The translations under genes and the position numbers were made by a program. The notes beneath the pieces are model-generated. The model searched no databases and had not been told where the DNA came from. It saw only the letters and a program-made list of their open reading frames with translations. 64,000 nt of DNA, from the NCBI GenBank assembly GCA_025024175.1, contig QCXZ01000086.1:20054245-20118244 (forward strand), given 5' to 3'. Below, piece after piece: positions 47,131-60,479 of this stretch (position 1 is the first letter of the stretch; each line of letters starts with the position of its first letter). The stretch is from Rhyzopertha dominica (lineage: Eukaryota; Arthropoda; Insecta; Coleoptera; Bostrichidae).

Positions 47131-49756
47131 AAGGTTATCTCAAGGATACTTACCACAATTTTTGTAACTTTATGCAATCGTCCACAACTTCAAAAAGTGT
47201 TCTAGTCTTTTAAATATCCTAAGAGACCGAGTAAAGCTGGTCTATATCAGCTCGTTTGATATTAAGATTAACGTATTTTTGGCCATAACGTAGGTACCTA
47301 ATTTTTATTTATAAAATTATAGATATCCACTTTATAAGGAATCACCGAAGACAATTATTTAGTTAAGTACTGTAATTGGGAAGCGAGAGTAGGCTTTTTA
47401 TCGGCGATTCCCACTCACACAAACGTTTTTCGTTAAATTACTAAATTAAACACACCAAAGTGCATCTAACTTAATGAAAGAATTAACCAGTATTATAGGT
47501 AGAGCTGTTGTGAAACAGGGTTATTTGGATAAACAGCGGATTACTGGTGAGGGATTTGCAGTTACTAATAGCACAAATCAACAGCCAAAAGTTTCGTCAT
47601 AATCATAACAGTCCTTTAAAATAGAAAATGTAGTTTTTGTGGACCACAGTAAATCTGAGCGAGGATCGGCCATGGTGGCGAGCCTTGAACCACGTGGGCG
47701 GCGGTTCCGATGTCACTGACTGCGAAAATGCATTATCCGTCCCGCGGCCGCTTACGAAGCGAATTCGCGCAGGATAAAGGGAGCCTGTGTTTTGTAGCGC
47801 CATCACAAGAAGAGTGATGTCACACAATGCAAATCCGAAACCGGATTAGGCGGTCGTGCTTTTGTGAAAGAAACTCATTTATTTTTTCGTTATCGAAAAC
47901 GCCGCCGCGTGGATCTCTTGGAAGTCCATTGTAGTTTGGGATCCAGAAGTCCGATGGCCGGCCATCCCAAAAAAAGTTGGAGATACGAGTTTCTGGATCG
48001 CGGGTGAGCGCAGAAGAAATTTACTACGGCAACAAAACGATCTACCGTTGCTAGCGTGCTTACATTCGCGTATCTAACTGTAAACAACGCTTATAAAAAA
48101 TATGTCCGATATACAAGATTCGAATGTAATACTCGAGCGAGATATCAAATTCTCGAGTGACGCGTGATTGAGTTACCCTGTAAAAATCGGCGTCCATTTA
48201 CCATCCATTTTTACGAAGGCCTTACGCCTCCGGTTTGCTACTTTTTTGGTCATAAAATGCAAAACTGGGTTTACGGGAACGTATTCTCGACAGTTAGCCA
48301 CATAAAGTCGAGACAATTACCGTTTTTACTTTGTCTACGTGACGTAATTGCGCAAAAAAACAACACTGACACCACTAAATTGACAAATTAGCTGTCAAAG
48401 GAACTGCGCCAGTTGCATAACGTGAATTTACGCACCGGTGAGCAGTTATGATTTCTAAAATGGACAAAAAGGGAAGAAAAATCCTTAAATTTGAATTTGC
48501 GAGTGTGGTAGAAAGCCAAGACAAAACGGTTTCGTCAAATGGGAATAGAAGCTATTAAACCCGTTCCGCTTGGAGATCACTGTACAGGTATTATACAAAT
48601 CTAGCAATAAACAAGTTTTTATTGCTCTTTTACAATGCGTGGAGATAAAAACGGACGAAACAAGAACGCTCGTTGAAGATTGGAAAGGTTGGGGAAAACT
48701 GAAATGAGGTTCGGTCTCCAGGGCAACGGCTGATGGTCATTTAATTACGGAATTGTATCNCACGACTAGGTCCTCCCGTTGTGCGACTAATGGCGGCCGC
48801 CGATTCGCCAAAGAAAATTAACTCTAAACACGGCNTCGTCTCCCATTTTGACTTTNGCTTCAATCAACTTCGTGCTGGAATTTTCTAATATNAGCAGTAT
48901 CACGCTTTCGAGTAATAACTTTTTAAAGGCCTTGTAAATTCGTTCCTGAACTGACCGATTTTCTATAGCAAGAAAGTACGGAACGAAACGTTCGGATCGA
49001 AACACTACACAAACTGAGCGACGAAAGTTTTATAAGACGTTTATTTTGATTCATTTTTAGATGTGAGGAAATGCATTTCCACGTGGGCACGTGGTTTTTA
49101 TAGCCCGAAACTACAAGATTCGTCCACCACGTGTGCCGGATGAAATTTTCCCATCATAGGAGTGCAGTGTTTGCACAAAGCGTTGAGCTCTTGTACACAT
49201 CCGGCGTCACGGGCAAGTGCTAATTACGGACGTAAAAAGAAAACAGTTCAGAAATAAAATCGGACTTTTACTCCAGATACTCTCTCGTGTTTATAAACTC
49301 CAGGCACATTAATGCTTTTTACAATCTTCGCCGTAAATTCCATTATTTTAACTGCCGTGGGTGATAAAAAAATATATGGACGTCCTTTTTGTCAGCAAGT
49401 ACGGGAATTAGCCACGGTAGGATCGGCATACTTTCGCGTACCCGTTCGGACAAGTTTCGGTAGGTCAAAATTCTCAAGGACGCGGCAGACATGACGGCAT
49501 TTTTAATTTCGACCGCGTGTTCCAGGTAAAACACCCAATCACCCAGCGTGTCTCAAGTACAGCACCCACTAAAATAGGCAATATACTCCTTCTGTTCGGC
49601 AAGAATTCAAACGCCAATGCCATCTATCCTCAAAAAAATTCAAACTGCCTAAATGGGTGTTGGAATAGATTTTTGCTTTAAACGCCTTGAGAAGTGGAAA
49701 ACAGCCACCTATTATGCACCTCGATCAGTAAGTTTGTAAAATTCGTCAAATGAGGT
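47131..49756. other. Intron sequence, nothing recognised
   Basis: GC-rich patches near 47650-48100 and several N bases near 48760-48892. No exon with matching phase or motif was found. Confidence 0.4.
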
Positions 49757-50144
49757 TGCAGGTTCTGTTCGACCGATTTTTCTGAAATTGTACATGGACC
49801 TATAGGTAATTAAAATGCATTTTCTGGAATTTTTCAACTCCTTATCAGCTCTCGTTTCCGAGAGATGGCTGCAAGTTGCATTTTTTAATGAGAAGGGGGG
49901 TCAAAAGGCACATCATTGAAAAGGATAGTTTTCCTGCTTTCAAAAATGTATCACACTTGTACAATTTATTGCTTCTGAGTTGAGAAAAGTGTGATAACAA
50001 ACTTGGGTCTTGCAAAAAACTTCGCGATAAAGACCATATTCGTTATCGCTAAGTAAGAACAAAAACTCCGGGTGTCTCCATTTTCCTCGCGACCGGTGAT
50101 CATTTTCATTCACTTTGTTATTTACAATAGCAATGCCTCAGTTA

Positions 50145-50866
50145 ACTGAACATGATTCCATCGAAATTTTGATCATGATTGGTTATAGAGATAGAAGGCG
50201 AAGTTATTCGGAGGTTGCACTCTACAATAATCCAATTCGTGAAGATCGTGAACCAATTGCCAGATCAGCAGTTATTAAAACATTGCAACGTTTTGACAAA
50301 ACCGGCGGTGCTAAAAGTCGTCAAAAACCAGGACGTCCAAAGCTTGCTACGAGTGAGGAAAGTAGCTTGAATGCCCTTTTAGATGTGCAAGAGAATTCCA
50401 ACTGTTCCGTACAACAGCATGCTCTCACTTACCATACTAGCAGATCTGTTCAAAAAAATTTGAAAAAAGAGAAGTTTGATCCATAAAAAATTCACTTATT
50501 ACGAGAATTTAGCGAAGATGATTTCGATCGTAGTATAGAAATCTTGCAAAACTGCTATGAAGATAGCAGATGAAGATAGAAACATTTTAAATTGGATTAT
50601 GTTTCCTGATGAACCGACTTTTTGCCAATGGTAATGTGAATAAACATAATTGCAGATATTTGTCGAACACAAATCCACGTTGGATGGAACAAGTCCACAC
50701 ACAATACCCTCAGAAAGTGAATGTCTGGTGTGGTATTATCGGTGAGCACATTATTGGGCCCTTTTTTGATCGATGGAAATTTGAATGCGGTCAAGTATTG
50801 CCAAATTGGTTCTGGTTGGCATTAAAAACAGCGCAAGCTGACAGCCCGCCAGATTAAATAAAGACG

Positions 50867-50908
<42 letters not shown>

Positions 50909-51330
50909 TACAGCGCTTGCGCGAACACATTATACCAGAACTTATTCGCCTGTTCCCCAATCGTGAAAATGCTGCACGTCCTTCTTAACATATAGGGTTT
51001 CAGCAAAATGGTGAACCGCACCATTTTCGCACCATTTTGTAGTCAACGTTCGTGCATATTTGAATGCGATATTTCCAATCAGATGGATTGGTAGGCGCGG
51101 AGCGATACAATGTCCAGCACATTCCCCTGATCTCATGCCGCTTGATTTTTCCTGTGGGGGTATCTGAAAAATCGTATTTATGCTGATCGGCCACATAATG
51201 CAGAAGATTTAAAAAGACGAATCAGGGCATAAATTTAGAACTTACCTCCAAATATGCTACAAAAAACATTAGAAAACTTTTACTCGAGGCTGCATTACTG
51301 CCAGAAAGTAAATGGAGAACATTTTCAGCA
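50145..51330 (+). pseudogene. Mariner-like transposase pseudogene
   Basis: From MPQLTEHDSIEILIMIGY (50133) a 118-codon frame encodes the helix-turn-helix N-terminal region up to LKKEKFDP, then a stop. After frameshifts, NRHNCRYLS-like sequence, NPRWMEQVHTQYPQKVNVW and IGEHIIGPFF follow at 50609-50780. The C-terminal part is seen as RWIGRRGAIQCPAHSPDLMP near 51085-51145. Several stops and a nested insertion at 50835-50909 prove it is dead. Confidence 0.85.
50835..50909 (+). mobile_element. 5'-truncated LINE-like tail with (TTA)n end
   Basis: About 33 bp of unrelated sequence ending in AAATAAAGACGTTTATTATT and a TTA run is flanked by ACAGCGC at 50828-50834 and 50910-50916. Removing it restores a continuous transposase reading frame (LALKTALAR). 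The duplication and simple 3' tail fit target-primed reverse transcription of a short LINE or SINE end. Confidence 0.65.
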
Positions 51331-51777
51331 TCTTCTGTAATGTAAATTTGAAAACTGTTTGGGTACCCGATTCGCAATAAATTGATCAAACTAGACGCAA
51401 ATTATCGCCAGTCAAGTAAAATGGCAATACCTGGCTTTTTGTCCATTTTAGCGATAAAGAAAATTGTTTTAATTCTTTGTCAGGGTCAATTATTGTATTT
51501 ACACTTTCCTCAACTGAGAAGTAATAAATTGTACAAATGTGATACATTTTTGAAATCAGGAAAAATATCCTTTTCAATGATGTGCCTTTTGACCCCTCTT
51601 CCCATTTAAAAAAATGCAACTTGCGCCCATATCTCGGAAACAGGAGTGCCACGGAGTTAAAAAATTCCAGAAAATGCATTTTAATTACCCATAGGCAAAT
51701 GCACAATTTCAGAAAAATCGGTCGACGGAACCTGAAATATCCTGCTGGTTCCATACTTTGTAACGACCCTGTATACC

Positions 51778-54700
51778 AATTGTTCGTTAGTGTAGAGCCC
51801 CAAGATTGATTTTCCTTTCTCCTTTTATGATTGCTTTTATGAACAGAAATCTCACACAAAAAAAGCATTTATACGCTTTCGTGATACGTATCTGTATATG
51901 TTCCTGGGCTTAAAAATACAGTACTAAAAAGAACGTATGTGCTTATAATTTGAAATTGTTTATTAAACATTACAATATATGTATTTGAAGACACTTTACA
52001 AAGTTATATTTTTAATCACACTTATTACTGTAGATGTCACTAAAACCACCGCAACGAAATGTCAAGTTAATAGTATTTTCTTAATTTGATAATCGAAACG
52101 TCATTATTTTTAATTTAGTGCAATTTTTTCAACACATGATACTTCTTACTCACGGATTCCATCAGATAGAGATACACCCAAGTTCTACAGAACAGTGCAC
52201 ACTATGATAATGTTAGGATGCCTTTCGCCTTCAAGAATGCGCCTAGCACATTTCAAGGTATAACAAATCAGATTCGGCGGAGGTATTTCTGCAAAATTTA
52301 ATGACTAGTTGATAAACGTGTCTTGTATGTAGTGACTTCTGTCGATATGTTTTTTTTTTATCAAACTTTTTGTTACCTACTTAATAATAACATACAATAT
52401 GCATAAAGTTCAGGTTAGCACTGCAACATTACTATAAACTCATTACTATATGATTATGAGCCCAGTAGAATACAGCGAAACCCACGAATAAAACAAGGAC
52501 AGTTGTAAATTTTTATAGGCTTGTTTTGCCGTTCTTAAGGCGCAGACGGCATGAGATGTTTCATCATTTCAGTGAGTCAAGATATCATAGGTCAGCAAAA
52601 TCGGTTCGTGCAAATGTCTTGACCGTTCGACAGTTCATTATTCCGGACGACCATCCCCCGAGATTGCTCGTGCCAAGTGTGTGTTCCCTTCATTTATATT
52701 ATTATGTTTATATTCTACTCTATTATCGCCCACTGTTTTGAATTTTCGGTTGACCCTTAAAGGCGAAATATAGCGCTAAAAATGTAGAGCTGACACTGTA
52801 GCTTCACTCTAATTCAACATTGCCCAAGACCGTACAAGTGAGTACCTTGCATCACACGAAACCAGAAAAGTTTTGCTGCGAACCCAGAAAATCGTACCTC
52901 CCTCCGCCTTTTAATTTTCAAAGTCCACGATGGTACATGTATTGTGGGGAGTGGGAATCATCGATTTGTTACAAGAATACATAATCTGACTACACATACT
53001 TAAATGTGACAACTCGAATCACCAGAGCTCTTTTCGAAATTAAAGTAAAACTCAAATTAACTTATGCGTTACCCGCCGACATGATAAGGAAGAATGTGGG
53101 CAGATGATTCACATTTCGAGAAAACCGCGTGATTATCAGTGAACTCGCGGAATTTGTGTGCTGCAACATTATAAATGCGGCGCGATAATTTTTTCGGTTT
53201 CTCCCGGCGTCGACCATACGGGACATATGCGCTTATGGTATCTTCATTACGGGCACATATGGTTTATTAACTCTATTCGCCTCTATTCATGCTTGCCACT
53301 TAATGAACACATACGAATATTAACGACCGTTTTCCTGCTCCCGCGTTTGTTGACGGGATGGACGGCGCAAAACAAAAATATGACATAGCCCTCTTTTTAC
53401 GACCCCGATACATAATTACGCCACTTGCTGGGCGAAAGAAAGCGTACTTGCTACGCCTTAAATCATTATAATAATAGCGTTGGACCTGCCTGCACTTTAT
53501 ACCTGATTAACCGATCCATGCACCCATTAAGAGATGGAAAGCGACTAGATGGATGCGTTTGCAAGGTTAGGTCAAGACACAGAAAACTCCCGAGGCTGGT
53601 TACCTCCCGAGATGGACATTTTTCAACTTTCCCTGAAGGTTCAGTCCCACCGAATGTTGCGCGATTTAGTGCACGGTTCACTGCTTTCCTCTCTATGCAC
53701 GTAACATCCTCCGGACGAATAATTGCCTAGAATGGGTGAATAGTGAGTACCCACGCCCCAACGCCGCTTTCTTTGCACTCTGGGGAAATTTCTCACAAAT
53801 TGCATCGAAGGTGCCATATAAATCCCAAAGAACGCGGGTACGTTTGAATTCGAAAAATTTCGCGCCCTCGGGCGTTCGTTGCCGGAGAACGTTAGAATTA
53901 TGAGTTTCAGGCCCTTTTGCACTTTTCCGAAACGTCATGTACGAGGATTGTTCAGAGGTTCTTAAAAAAAAGAATTGTCGATCACGAAAATGTGGCCCAC
54001 CACTTCGGGGCTCAAAAATAGCCGTTGACTTTGATCGAGCGCCATGACCAGCATCGTAACATTCTCGTCCCGAATATATATTACTAATGTCAAGTGTAAC
54101 AAGCCCAAAACGCGCGGGGCGCCGATGAAAGTCCTATTTTCGTCAACGCCAGACAATAAAAGTTTTCTATTTGTTTTTGATGCCCGACGAGGTGTGGGTT
54201 CAGGTAAATATTTGCGGGCGACTGTCGAAGATTAAACAGAAACACTTTCGGAATCGGAATGAATTATTCAGCCGGGCCACGTTGCCTCTTTGGTCGCGTG
54301 GTGCAAACGTAAACTTCCCGATTCTCTTGTTCCCGGCTTTATTTTTAGTGGCGAATTTTACACATGCACGGCGTAAAGGCAAGACGCGTGCGATATGCTC
54401 ATTACTATTAATATATTTCAGTTAATTGGTGGTCGGATTGCTAATGCGGTGGGAAAGGCTAGTTTTTGTGTGAATCACGTATATTTATCTTCTCGGCGTG
54501 CTAGTGTTAATGGGTTCCCGACGCTTTGCCGTGATATTTCAGTTCCTTACGTCATATTCAACCATGTTCAGCACAATCTGGCATTCATAGATATCTGTTG
54601 ACAAAATGGGTTTTTGATTTCATTATTACACCAAGCAAACAACTCACTTTCTATAATGTTAATTTGCATGAGTTACTGCTACTGGCAGTATAATTTTCCT

Positions 54701-55260
54701 TCGAGGCAAGTTGACTTTACCCATCTCTACCCTAAATAAAAGCGGTGGGGTGTCGGTCTGTCCGTCTTTTATCTGGTTTCATTCTTTGAGGGTTCGACAT
54801 TTGGACACATCCTCACTCGGCATACTTAATCTTTTAAGAGGGCCAAAAACTGAAGCTTGTGGATAAGCCGGTTAATCAAATGGGCACATCTCGAACAGGT
54901 AGAATTAAGGTGGGAGGGTAAGGCGAGTTTATAATGTATTACTCGGCCTGGTGCCGAGTGTCAACATGTAGTAATTGCATGTACCCCAATAATGTAATAA
55001 AACGTCAATTCAACGTGGTAAAACATTTCTGATCAAAATCACTGGATGGCGCTCCCATTTAAGTCAAGCATGGTGCAGAAAGATTCAAAATTAATACTTT
55101 AATACGGATTATCGTGGCCCTTTTCTCTTCAACTCTTTTCTAAATAAAATGGATAGCAGGTAGAGCAATTAGAAACAAAATTTATTTAGTTGGCATCCGA
55201 NCGTCTTACGTGAGAGTTGTGCTTCTGACATTTTTGTGCTAATTCGAAATTAATTTCTTT
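51778..55260. other. Intron sequence, no supported gene
   Basis: The first 700 bp are AT-rich. From 52500 to 54600 the GC is higher, with overlapping frames on both strands up to 101 codons but no motif or splice-bounded exon. An N lies at 55201. Confidence 0.4.
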
Positions 55261-55267
55261 CTTCAAC

Positions 55268-56556
55268 ATGTTTCGTCCATGGGAAAATGCAGAAGAAGAA
55301 GCTGGCCCTTCCCACGAGTCGCAAGAGGTAGACGAAGCAAGCGAGAACGAAGCACTACCGTCAAATAAAAAAGGGCGTCATTTGCATCCAGACACTCAAG
55401 AAATGGTAATGAATGTGTATCAAGGTTTAATCTAGATGGGATGTACTGATCCGGTTAAATTTACAAGTTATATATATAACAAAAGTACCTTATATATCCG
55501 TTCAAAAGATTATAAAAAAATAGCCACGAAAGAAAAAAGTGGACAAAAAAGTTCACGAAATTTAGTGAAAGTTTGGGTACAGAAATAAAGAAGGTTGTAT
55601 ACGATATGAGTAAGGAAAGTACGGTGCCTACGGTAGCTTCATTGAAACAAAAATTAAAATGATTAAATGATATTGAAAGTGGTGACGAAATATTTAGGCT
55701 GTACTTAAGAAGTATTGGTTTTAATTACAAAACGCTTGACAAAAGAATGGCCAATATGGAATCACCACGTTCGAACAAATTGAGATCCGAATACGTGGCT
55801 CAGAAAAGGCAATATCTAGATGAAGGGCGCTACATAGTTTATATCGACGAAACATAGTTGGATTCGCATGAAGTTGTGAAAAAAGGTCTTACTGATGGTA
55901 CAATAAATTGCTGTTTAAATACACCCCCTTCCCGCGGCAAAATAATTATTATTCTGCTCGCTGGTGGAAGTAATGGATGGGCCCAAAACGGACTTCTTTT
56001 ATCAGCAAGGAATATAAAAAATTGATCTGCTGACTATCATCAGGACATGGATGCTTCACTGCTTGAGACTTGGTTTACGAAACATTTGTTGCCATTTCTA
56101 CCTCCCAACAGCGTAATAGTAACGGATAACGCAAAATATTATTCAAAAAACAATTGACTAAGAAACCGTGTCAAGCTACTACAAAACAGTACATTATCGA
56201 TTATATGACGAGAAATCATATCGAAATACCTAACAGGTCATCAAAAAAGACTCGTTGAACTAATTTGGAGTGGTCTAAAACGAGGAATTAGAAGACACGA
56301 TAATTCTCCTAATTTAAGTGCTAGTGTGGTGGACGTTATTAGGAACGAAGTTGACAAGATTAGTGATGAAAAATGCGTTAACTGTGAAAAACATGTTATC
56401 GACATTGAAAACTTGTATCTGTCTCCAAGTGTGAACAGTTTGATCATCGATTTAAATTCTGATTCGGATAGTGACAGTGAATTTTTCGAAAACATTTGGT
56501 ATAATTATAAAATAATTCTCTATGCGGGAACATTTAGTGTGCGAGTCCGGTTCTGA
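55268..56556 (+). pseudogene. Decayed DDE transposase of insect type
   Basis: The ATG at 55268 opens a 55-codon frame (FRPWENAEEEAGPSHESQE, later HPDTQEMVMNVYQGLI) ending in a stop. Translation across stops then gives GRYIVYIDET near 55827-55856, a block ending LLAGGSNGWAQNGLLL, and NSVIVTDNAKYYS near 56109-56147. The two Asp residues fit a DDE catalytic core. An acidic Ser/Asp C-terminal tail follows up to 56510. Several in-frame stops make it non-functional. The family is a widespread insect Tc1-like/DDE endonuclease group. Confidence 0.7.
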
Positions 56557-57359
56557 AGCGATGCCTGTTCACCGTCTTTGATGGGAATAATTTATTAACT
56601 CTGTTTCGGTATCTGCTAAAGGGACCTCAACCTTAGGAAACTGGGAATACAATACAACTATAACCTGAAATGCTTTGATGTGCCCAGTTGGGGTGCGCTA
56701 TCGCGGACTGCCTACCTGTAAATGAGCAGGGTTTCGAATCGCCGTCGAAATTTGTTAATTTTATCGCGACCAACTACAGATTAACGTATTTTATGGAAGC
56801 TTTAATCAACAGGTACAGCGTTTTGCAATTTACTTTGTCTGTGTTACAATAAAAAGAAAGGAATCTCTTTAGCGGCAGTTTTACAATGTTTGATGGGGTT
56901 CATTTTATGTACAATAAACCATATGTAATCTCGCGTGCGCGACCGTTAGTGCACGAGAATCATAATCCAGACAGCTCAACAATACTGATAGCAATAAATT
57001 AATTTCATAGCGTGTTTGTTCTACACGATAAAACGGTAACCGATCGAACGATATGTTGATATTAAATACGAACAAACCATGCGTGTTCCGGCAAATTAAA
57101 ATTTGCGCACAAGAAATCTGTAATGCGATTTTATAATTTATATGGTGAGGAACTATCACGACCCATACAAACACTTGATCCTTATCAATTCTTTTTAATT
57201 TCAAGATGCAATTATACATGAGTGTCAATTCTGATTGTCCATGAAACAGAGCGCATAGGGCAGGATTTTTTCAACGTTCCTGGAATAGATAAGCTCTTGC
57301 GTGGGTGTGGATCCGTTATTAATCTGATTTCAACAGGAAACTGTCTCAAACAAGCCGTA
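56557..57359. other. Intron sequence with a tRNA-like SINE candidate
   Basis: At 56690-56765, GGGGTGCGCTATCGCGG and then CAGGGTTTCGAATCGCC resemble spaced A- and B-box promoter elements of a tRNA-derived SINE, but I see no second copy. The rest is AT-rich. Confidence 0.3.
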
Positions 57360-57760
57360 CATCCCGGCCGCTGGGCGCGTTAAAAATACATGTCAGGCAC
57401 AAGAACAAAACAAAAAAGGGCGAATACTAACATTCGGTTCCTTGCTGCTCCCGGTTCAGTTCAGTTGGTGGCGAAGAAGCACGTGCGGTCGGACACCAGC
57501 AGCCCCCGTTTGCACCGCATAGCACCTGCACCGGCACTGGCACCCAAAAACGTTCGGTTGGTAACCCTTGCGCGCCACAGTCACAACAACCGCTAACGAG
57601 CACCGTATGGCAACTGCGCAAACCGACGGGCGCAGATGTTTTAGTTTTCGGACCAGTCACAATAAATCGCCGCGGCATGCGAAGAGACGAGCCGGCGCGA
57701 AAACCTCCGAGCGTTCGGCTCGACTTTCGTGACGTCACTTGGATTCGCTAAATTTAGCGA
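57360..57760 (-). promoter_or_regulatory. CpG-rich island, candidate internal promoter
   Basis: About 400 bp of high-GC, CpG-dense sequence stands out from AT-rich surroundings. It contains a palindromic TGACGTCA (about 57731-57738) and GC blocks such as CGCCGCGGCATGCG. A 103-codon minus-strand frame runs through it but is low-complexity. It lies inside the 42 kb intron on the sense strand of the host gene, so an alternative first exon or promoter is possible. This is inference. Confidence 0.35.
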
Positions 57761-60105
57761 GCCAAGCAAGGGGTTAATCGACGGAGCACCCCGTTGTTTA
57801 GCCAATTAGGCTAAAATGCATGGAAATGAATGAATCATTAATTATGTAGCCCCTTATTTTATTTCAGTTGAGTCCAAAACAAAATACGAATCATTCGAGA
57901 AGAATTGCGTAATTGTATTGTACTTTCAAGGGTAATGCAGGTACGCTATCGAACAAACACNATAGCAAAAAGTGCTCGATTAATTGTGCAATATTTTCAC
58001 ACAAAAGAGTATGACTGTGCACAATCGACTTGTTCCAGAAGCCCTGCTTAGTTTCCGTATCTAAACGAAACGAAAGGATGGACCAGTTTTAAGACAGGCA
58101 TGTCAGATAAATCGGAAGGCTTCTTTGTGCTGCCTATAATTGATAAGCGCGAATTAAAGTTAACATGAGTGAAAGCACGACGTATCCTGAGATGGGTACC
58201 CGATACCTGTCAAATCTAAACCTAAGCGGTTCTCAAAGGACGTCAAGTATCTGAAATAAGCTTGTGGAATTCGTCTTGGTCAGACAGATGACCGAGAATC
58301 AAGATTGAAGATCTAAAGCACAAACTTTCATATACTAATTTTAAAGAAAACGATTATAATAAAATTAAGCGAATTAATATTTTCGTAACGACAGAGAAAG
58401 CGCACAGCAGCCCGTTTAAACTGCGTGCATTTGCATAATTGAACAATAACAACTTATTACATCACTAAAGCGACAGTAATTCGCATTAGCATCCAACAGT
58501 TATCTACTATACCGAATCCCATGCTTATAGTTTCTTGTAACATCCGCCACGGGTTGTTTAACGGCTTTACCGATCCTAGAGAATTTAAACGCGATTCTAA
58601 CGTAGGCGGTACTGCCCCACAGGCATTTCGTTATCCGAGAGGATTTATTGATACCATTGACCGACAAACATTACAACAGCGGTCGCGTAAAGTGCCTGCG
58701 TGTAGGCAACCAGCGTTGCTGGATTTCACAACAATGGTGGTTGCCTAACTGCATAAACTTTTACCCGTTATGAATAGTGTTCATTTTATTCAGCAAGAAA
58801 AGTTTTTTACATTTATTTATACAAAACGTGTAATCTAAAACTGGATGGAATGTGCTTTAGTTAATACTAAAAATGTCGATAAACTGTTGAAATAAAAGTT
58901 GTACCAAATCAAGGTCTACTACGCCGTAAAATTATTTAGCGTTATACAGGGCATCTGATTTTTTCTGAGCGTTATCAAACTATATTTTTTTTGATCACGA
59001 TATATACCACCTGCATGTATTTTTAAATTTACATGTTATAATTCTTGGGATAGCTGCAGGCATAAGCACGTATTGAAAAAGTATTGCGAACTTTGACCGG
59101 TTCGAATCTCGGTCAAGCTGACAATACTTAGTTAACGTTTTGAATAAATATCATCTGCTCTAGAATTGAGAAGTTGGCGAAGGAAGTGTACATACTATTC
59201 AGTTGCGCCACGCTGAACGATCAAATTTGTCAGGATAAAATGATCTAGTTTTTTTTGAACGATGCGAGAGACTTGTATGCTATTGGACTGAAACAGATTG
59301 AACAACTGTTAGCCACCTATGGAAGGACGAACTACCGAATATGTAACGTTCCGTAATCGGACACGCGAATTACGATGTGCGGCTGGGTGAACGATATATA
59401 TAAAGCTAGTTCGCAATGTATTACATACAATGGCGTCGCAGTGACGCGGTCCCTGTTTAGCTGTTTGGCATTTTTACTTAACATTTTGTTACAAGCTAGA
59501 TTGTTGGAATAAAACAGTAATATACCAAATATGTAATTATTGTATCAATACCTAAATATTGCTGGTACTTTTGAAATGGCCTTAAGCATTTCAGTAATAG
59601 GTACTACGGTATGTTAAAAATCAGGACAAGTTAAAGTAGTACAATTATATAATAATACACAAAAACTATGTTAAATTTGGCAAACATTAGGAGACATAAT
59701 AAGTTATACCTTACAAACGTTTATTTCTTTATAAAATCGTCAATCATCATTTACAAGTTAACATTTACGAATGTCCCGTTCGCTTGGACAGCTTGATTCT
59801 AGTTGTATTATTAAGTATGTTTTACTGAAGTTTTTAATTATTACTTTCGCTATATCAATTGTATTTCCAAAGCCATTAAGTTAATTAAAAATTTAAATAT
59901 ATTTCATAATGCCAGTGTCATTAACAATTAAAGTACGTATTACATTTCATATCTCAAATATACACGACATGTGTAGCTATCATACAACTAAACGGTAATC
60001 AGTTGTTGTATGAACTATTCATTTAATTGAACTAATTCAATCTAACTATTCACCAAAATAAACTAGAACGCGCATCTCTAATCTGCTCTGATCAATTCAT
60101 TCGAA
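57761..60105. other. AT-rich intron sequence with one B-box-like motif
   Basis: At 59097-59113, CCGGTTCGAATCTCGGTC resembles a tRNA B box, and ATAGCTGCAGGCA some 45 bp upstream loosely resembles an A box. This might be a SINE head. Otherwise nothing is recognised. Confidence 0.3.
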
Positions 60106-60150
60106 CCCTACGACTAGTTTCGTCCTCGCTGGGTCTCCTCAGTTAGTAAT
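60106..60150 (-). ncRNA. Hammerhead-ribozyme-like core, copy 3
   Basis: The minus strand reads CTGAGGA, then GACC-CAGCGA-GGAC, then GAAACTAGTCGTAGGGT. Both core halves fit CUGANGA and GAAA. Stem II has one mismatch. The 3' flank is identical to copy 1 at 516-545, showing common descent across 59 kb. Confidence 0.38.
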
Positions 60151-60340
60151 ACCGATGAATAGCAGATTGCCGCGTTAATTTTGGCGTCCAATACTAGTGA
60201 AATTCATTTTAGTTTTAAAGATATGTTGTTTTTTTTCAGTATTTTCAAAACTTCATATATGGTTGAAACAGTGTACAATAGAACTCGAGCTGTTAACCTT
60301 GACCTAAATTTTTGAAAATTATTACACTAAAATGAAAAAA

Positions 60341-60385
60341 TATACAGGGTGTTCCATAAAAAATAAATAGTACACCCTGCATAAC
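60341..60385. repeat. Short inverted TACAGGGTGT / ACACCCTGCA pair
   Basis: TATACAGGGTGTTCC and TACACCCTGCATA face each other 18 bp apart. This is either two transposon ends left together or a small hairpin. Confidence 0.4.
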
Positions 60386-60479
60386 GCAAAACAATTTTAT
60401 ATTTTATAGAATTTAAATAGATACAACTTTTATTTGAAACATTTTTCGAACTACATGAGGGTTAGGTGACCTCGAGCAC

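Larger units (their letters stand above)
49757..51777 (+). mobile_element. Mariner-like element with long terminal inverted repeats
   Basis: The left TIR (about 49757-49995) and right TIR (about 51500-51777) are inverted copies sharing ATTAAAATGCATTTTCTGGA, GGTCAAAAGGCACATCATTG and ACAAGTGTGATACA-type blocks. The right end finishes GACCCTGTATA; the extreme left end is lost or diverged. Between them lies a decayed transposase. Related pieces are at 34525-35000 and at the right edge of the window. Confidence 0.8.

Noticed and set aside
50942..51196. Minus-strand 84-codon frame near 51 kb
   Set aside because: Antisense of the decayed mariner transposase C-terminus.
59040..59120. tRNA gene at the B-box-like sequence
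   Set aside because: No cloverleaf can be drawn: acceptor and anticodon stems do not pair. At most a SINE head.
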